From NCBI RefSeq assembly GCF_001428505.1, contig NZ_LMHU01000005.1, positions 186,001 through 250,000 on the forward strand: a stretch of DNA of 64,000 bases, in the 5' to 3' direction. The translations under genes and the position numbers were made by a program. Positions 60,963-64,000 of the stretch are shown here, in pieces (the stretch's first letter is position 1; every line of letters starts with the position of its first letter). The notes beneath the pieces were generated by a model. It saw only the letters and a list, made by a program, of their open reading frames with translations. It was not told the origin of the DNA and did not search any database. This DNA comes from Terrabacter sp. Root181 (lineage in GTDB: Bacteria; Actinomycetota; Actinomycetes; Actinomycetales; Dermatophilaceae).

Positions 60963-62192
60963 GTGATCGAGGTGGTCGGCGTGGGTGCGTCCGGGCTGGA
61001 GTCCCTCGGCCCCGACGGCCGTCGGTTCGTCGATGCGGCCGAGGTCGTCGTCGGCGGCGCGCGACATCTCGCCATGCTCGACGAGCGTCCCGGCCGTCGC
61101 CTCGTGCCCTGGCCGTCGCCCCTGCTCCCTGCCCTGCGACAGGTGCTCGACGAGGCCGGCACGTGTCGGGTCGTCGTGCTCGCGAGCGGGGACCCCCTCG
61201 TCTCGGGCATCGGCTCGACTCTCGTGCGCGAGCTCGGGGCCGACGCGGTGCGGATCCACCCAGGGGTCTCGTCGGTCGCCCTGGCCCGCGCCCGGATGCG
61301 CTGGGCCGCAGAGGATTCCGACGTCGTGACGCTCGTCGGACGAGACGTCGACCGACTTCGCCGTGACCTCGCGCCGCGGGCACGGCTCGTCGTGCTGACC
61401 TCGGGGGACGACGCCCCGGCCCGCGTCGCGTCCCTGCTCGTCGAGGAGGGGTATGCCGCGAGCCGCCTCACGGTGCTCGGTGACCTCGGCTCGCCGGCCG
61501 AGTCCCGCACCGAGGGCGTTGCCGCATCGTGGGACGGGCGTCCCACCCCTCGGTTGCACCTCGTGTGCGTCGAGTGCGACCCGCACCCGACGCGGAGCGC
61601 CAGGTCGCTCGTGCCGGGACTCAGCGAGACGGCATACGAGCACGACGGGCAGCTGACCAAGCGTGTCGTCCGGGCCGCGGCCCTGGCGCACCTGGCGCCC
61701 CAGCCCGGCGACGTCCTGTGGGACCTCGGGGCGGGTGCCGGCTCCGTCGGGATCGAGTTCGCCCGGGCGCACCCGCGCAACGAGGTGCACGCCGTCGAGC
61801 GCGACCCGGGGCGGGCCGCACGGGTGCGGCGCAACGCGCGTGCCCTCGGGGTGCCCGGGCTTCGGGTGGTCGAGGCGGCGTCGCTCGAGGCCGTCGGGGT
61901 GCTGCCGCGGCCCGACGCGGTCTTCGTCGGGGGCGGGGCCACGGGCCCGCTGCTCGACGCGTGCTGGGCGGCGCTCGTGCCCGGTGGACGGCTCGTCGTG
62001 CACGGCGTCACGGTCGAGACCGAGCTGCTGCTGCACGAGATGCGTGGCCGGCTCGGTGGGTCGATGACCCGGGTCGCCGTCGAGGACCTCGACACCATCG
62101 GATCGCTCCACGGCTGGAAGCCGGCCCGGTCGATCGTGCAATGGTCGGTGGAGAAGGCTGTGTCACAAGGAGACTCGGAGACCGACTCATGA
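60963..62192 (+). CDS. cobL: Precorrin-6Y C5,15-methyltransferase (CbiE-CbiT fusion)
   Basis: The GTG at 60963; 409 residues. The N-terminal CbiE half (VIEVVGVGASGLESLGPDGRRFVDAAEVVVGGARHL; ASGDPLVSGIG) is followed by a CbiT half with the SAM-binding LWDLGAGAGSVGIEFARAHPRNEVHAVERD. The fused enzyme methylates C5 and C15 and decarboxylates precorrin-6B. It ends overlapping cobM (ATG at 62189). Confidence 0.9.
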   Translation: MIEVVGVGASGLESLGPDGRRFVDAAEVVVGGARHLAMLDERPGRRLVPWPSPLLPALRQVLDEAGTCRVVVLASGDPLVSGIGSTLVRELGADAVRIHPGVSSVALARARMRWAAEDSDVVTLVGRDVDRLRRDLAPRARLVVLTSGDDAPARVASLLVEEGYAASRLTVLGDLGSPAESRTEGVAASWDGRPTPRLHLVCVECDPHPTRSARSLVPGLSETAYEHDGQLTKRVVRAAALAHLAPQPGDVLWDLGAGAGSVGIEFARAHPRNEVHAVERDPGRAARVRRNARALGVPGLRVVEAASLEAVGVLPRPDAVFVGGGATGPLLDACWAALVPGGRLVVHGVTVETELLLHEMRGRLGGSMTRVAVEDLDTIGSLHGWKPARSIVQWSVEKAVSQGDSETDS

Positions 62193-62971
62193 CCATTCAC
62201 TTCATCGGTGCCGGCCCGGGCGCCGCCGACCTGCTCACGCTCCGGGCGGTGCGGCTCGTCGGTGAGTCCCGGGTGTGCCTCTATGCCGGCACCTACATCG
62301 GCGCCGAGGTGCTCGCGCACTGCCCCGAGGGTGCCGAGCTCGTGGACACCCAGCACCTCGACCTCGACGCGATCACGGAGCACTGCGTCCGCGCGCACAG
62401 GGCTGGGCACGACGTGGCCCGGCTCTGCTCGGGCGACCCGTCGCTCTACTCCGCCATCGCCGAGCAGACCCGGCGCCTCGACCGCGCCGGAGTGCCGTGG
62501 GACGTGACACCGGGCGTGCCGGCGTATGCGGCGGCGGCCGCCCTCATCGGCCGCGAGCTGACGGTGCCCGAGGTCGCGCAGTCCGTCGTGCTGACCCGGG
62601 CGCACCGCGACTCGACGCAGATGCCCGAGAGCGAGTCGCTCGCGCACTTCGCGCGGTCGCGGGCCACGCTCGTGCTGCACCTCGCGATCCGGCGCACGCG
62701 CGAGCTCATGGCGTCTCTCGTCGGCGACTACGGCCCCGACTGCCCCGTGGTCGTCGTCGCCGACGCCGAGCAGCCCGACCAGCTCGTGCTGCGCGGCACG
62801 CTCGCCGACATCGCCGACCAGGTCGAGGCCGCCGGCCTGCGCCAGGCCGCCGTCATCCTCGTCGGCCGTGCGCTCGCGGCGCGCGACACCGACGACTTCG
62901 TGGAGTCGCACCTCTACGGCACGCGGATCACCGGGATCACCCGGGCCACGCGAAACACGCCGGGCGCCTAG
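62189..62971 (+). CDS. cobM: Precorrin-4 C11-methyltransferase
   Basis: 260 residues, MTIHFIGAGPGAADLLTLRAVRLVGESRVCLYAGTYIGAEVL then ARLCSGDPSLYSAIAEQTRRLDRAGVPWDVTPGVPAYAAAAA and VVLTRAHRDSTQMP. These are CobM/CbiF blocks. SAM-dependent methylation at C11 of precorrin-4. A four-base overlap (ATG within the cobL end) couples it to cobL. Confidence 0.93.
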   Translation: MTIHFIGAGPGAADLLTLRAVRLVGESRVCLYAGTYIGAEVLAHCPEGAELVDTQHLDLDAITEHCVRAHRAGHDVARLCSGDPSLYSAIAEQTRRLDRAGVPWDVTPGVPAYAAAAALIGRELTVPEVAQSVVLTRAHRDSTQMPESESLAHFARSRATLVLHLAIRRTRELMASLVGDYGPDCPVVVVADAEQPDQLVLRGTLADIADQVEAAGLRQAAVILVGRALAARDTDDFVESHLYGTRITGITRATRNTPGA

Positions 62972-63004
62972 GGTCCCCGTGGCATGTCCGGACGGGCTGT
63001 GTCA

Positions 63005-63170
63005 GGATGCGAGTGCCGCAGTGCACGGGAAGTCGGTGTGATTCCGACGTGGTCCTCGCCACTGTGACCAGGGAGCAAGTCCCCACCATTCGCCACTGGT
63101 GACCGCAGGTTGACGCCGGGTCGCTGGGAAGGCTGGGGAGGCGTGACGATCTGGAAGCCAGGAGACCGGC
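63005..63170 (+). promoter_or_regulatory. Cobalamin riboswitch upstream of cbtB-cbtA
   Basis: The core GGAAGTCGGTGTGATTCCGAC, then GGTCCTCGCCACTGTGA (63028-63067) and B12-box GAAGCCAGGAGACCGGC (63153-63169) make an unmistakable AdoCbl riboswitch. The cbtB start follows 50 bases later. Adenosylcobalamin would lower CbtB/CbtA cobalt uptake when B12 is adequate. Confidence 0.95.
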
Positions 63171-63218
63171 TGCGGCGCGATCTGTCCACGAGGCATGGAA
63201 CGAAAGGGTCAATCTGCC

Positions 63219-63425
63219 ATGACCACTGCTGCATCGGCGTCTGCCGTCTCCCCGTCCACCAGCGTCCGCGTCCCCGTCTGGGCGTGGGCCCTGCTCGCGT
63301 TCGCCGTCTTCGCGCTCTACTTCGTCTCGCAGGAGAACGGCGCGCTGCTCAGCGCGCCCGCTGCGCAGATGCTCCACGAGCTGACGCACGACGCGCGTCA
63401 CGCTCTCGGCGTCCCCTGCCACTGA
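63219..63425 (+). CDS. cbtB: CbtB, small membrane subunit of a cobalt transporter
   Basis: The ATG at 63219 is preferred (MTTAASASAVSPSTSVRVPVWAWALLAFAVF); 68 residues. One hydrophobic segment is followed by a metal-binding His-rich end HELTHDARHALGVPCH, the CbtB signature. It sits behind the cobalamin riboswitch and directly before cbtA. The protein is thought to take up Co2+ for B12 synthesis together with CbtA. Confidence 0.9.
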   Translation: MTTAASASAVSPSTSVRVPVWAWALLAFAVFALYFVSQENGALLSAPAAQMLHELTHDARHALGVPCH

Positions 63426-63426
63426 G

Positions 63427-64000
63427 GTGGGGCTGAGCTTCGGCTCCGTGCTGCGGCGCGGGGTCCTGGCCGGCGTGTCCGCGGGCCTGGCGGCAGCCGT
63501 CGTCATCTGGCTCGTCGTCGAGCCCGTCATCCGCCGCGCCCTCGCCGTCGAGGACCTGCGCTCCGTGCACGGTGGCCAGTCGGCGTCGGCCGGCCTGCCC
63601 GCCCACGGCGGCGAGGAGCCGCTCGTGTCGCGGTCGGCGCAGGTCGTCGGGGGTGCCGTCACGGCGGTCCTCGTCGGGGTCGCGGTCGGTGTGATCTTCG
63701 CCGTCGTCTTCGCCCGGATGCGTGAGCGTCTGGCCGGACGGGGCGACTTCGGTCGCTCGATGGTGCTCGCGACCATCGGCTTCTCGGCCGTGAGTCTCCT
63801 TCCGGCACTGAAGATCCCGTCGAACCCGCCTGCGGTGGGTGACCCGGAGACCGTGGGCCGGCGCACGATGCTGTATGCCGTCGTCCTGCTCCTCGGGGTC
63901 GCGATCGCGCTGCTCGTGCCGGTGCTCGACCGGCGCCTCGCGGCGCGGGGAACGGTGCCGTCCACGCGCTGGGCCGTCGACGTCGTCGCGACCGTGGCGC
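63427..64000 (+). CDS. cbtA: CbtA-family cobalt transporter subunit (incomplete, runs off the window)
   Basis: GTG start, one base after cbtB; 191 codons are present and the frame is open at base 64000. Opening VGLSFGSVLRRGVLAGVSAGLAAAVVIWLVVEPVIRRALAVED is the CbtA pattern; membrane segments continue (VVGGAVTAVLVGVAVGVIFAVVF, MLYAVVLLLGVAIALLVPVL). It is the membrane partner of CbtB. The C-terminal end lies outside the window. Confidence 0.88.
   Translation, partial: MGLSFGSVLRRGVLAGVSAGLAAAVVIWLVVEPVIRRALAVEDLRSVHGGQSASAGLPAHGGEEPLVSRSAQVVGGAVTAVLVGVAVGVIFAVVFARMRERLAGRGDFGRSMVLATIGFSAVSLLPALKIPSNPPAVGDPETVGRRTMLYAVVLLLGVAIALLVPVLDRRLAARGTVPSTRWAVDVVATVA

Noticed and set aside
1-64000. Chi-like or KOPS-like strand polarity of the GTATGCCG octamer
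   Set aside because: Both orientations occur throughout the window (roughly 25 versus 13 to 15); the bias is too weak to claim polarity.
1-64000. CRISPR array, tRNA/rRNA genes, IS elements or prophage
   Set aside because: No regularly spaced repeats, cloverleaf or rRNA-like stretch, transposase frame or phage gene set was recognised.

Overview
The window is chromosomal DNA of a high-G+C actinobacterium (about 70% G+C by eye; not computed). The closest fit is the Micrococcales, family Intrasporangiaceae/Dermatophilaceae (Janibacter/Knoellia/Terrabacter-like). This rests on GTG starts, GTGA/ATGA-coupled operons, an F420-type deazaflavin oxidoreductase, a BldC-like regulator, a DUF222-HNH protein and an aerobic cobalamin pathway. 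No rRNA, tRNA, CRISPR array, IS element or prophage was seen. Placement below family level is inference.

Layout. 1-4.3 kb: O-methyltransferase (cut by the window edge), zincin-like peptidase, secreted M1 peptidase, deazaflavin oxidoreductase, P-loop kinase and RidA. 4.3-11.6 kb: a tightly coupled leftward operon encoding a SWIM zinc-finger protein, DUF5691, a MoxR AAA+ ATPase, DUF5682 (with TraB/Tiki-like motifs) and a VWA protein. This is the least understood system here and is related to E. coli yehLMPQ. 11.7-23.8 kb: BldC-like regulator, acyltransferase-3/SGNH protein, MFS/LysR pair, a B12-binding protein without an HTH domain, DUF3800, secreted proteins, an M15 peptidase and an ArsR/MFS pair. 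23.7-28.1 kb: a decayed MgtA-type P-ATPase, a large LuxR-family (LAL) regulator and a 52-residue basic protein. 28.2-33.4 kb: lysE/lysG pair, then ClC antiporter, membrane protein and glutamate decarboxylase, which looks like an acid-resistance module. 33.4-40.7 kb: cysteine dioxygenase/rhodanese, EamA exporter, a DUF222-HNH gene with a LexA box, PHP phosphatase, GlxA-type regulator and lipase.

40.7-49.1 kb is a light/singlet-oxygen defence locus. A leftward six-gene operon (FAD oxidoreductase, DUF1365, cyclopropane-synthase-like methyltransferase, photolyase, CPBP protease, SDR-TspO fusion) diverges from an SRPBCC gene and a CarH/LitR-type B12 photoreceptor gene. Two tandem 11-bp repeats in the shared promoter overlap a consensus -35 and are a good candidate CarH operator.

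49.1-64 kb holds cobalamin synthesis and cobalt uptake: cobK (directly behind carH), then SulP and MOSC genes. A leftward operon follows (chelatase, cobO, cobB, cobC, cobA, cobD) under a cobalamin riboswitch. Next come cobL-cobM rightward, and a second cobalamin riboswitch in front of cbtB-cbtA. The photoreceptor uses the cofactor that the adjoining genes help to make.

One genome-scale signal crosses all of this. The octamer GTATGCCG/CGGCATAC occurs about 38 times by hand count, in all reading frames and in intergenic DNA, where roughly two would be expected from composition.
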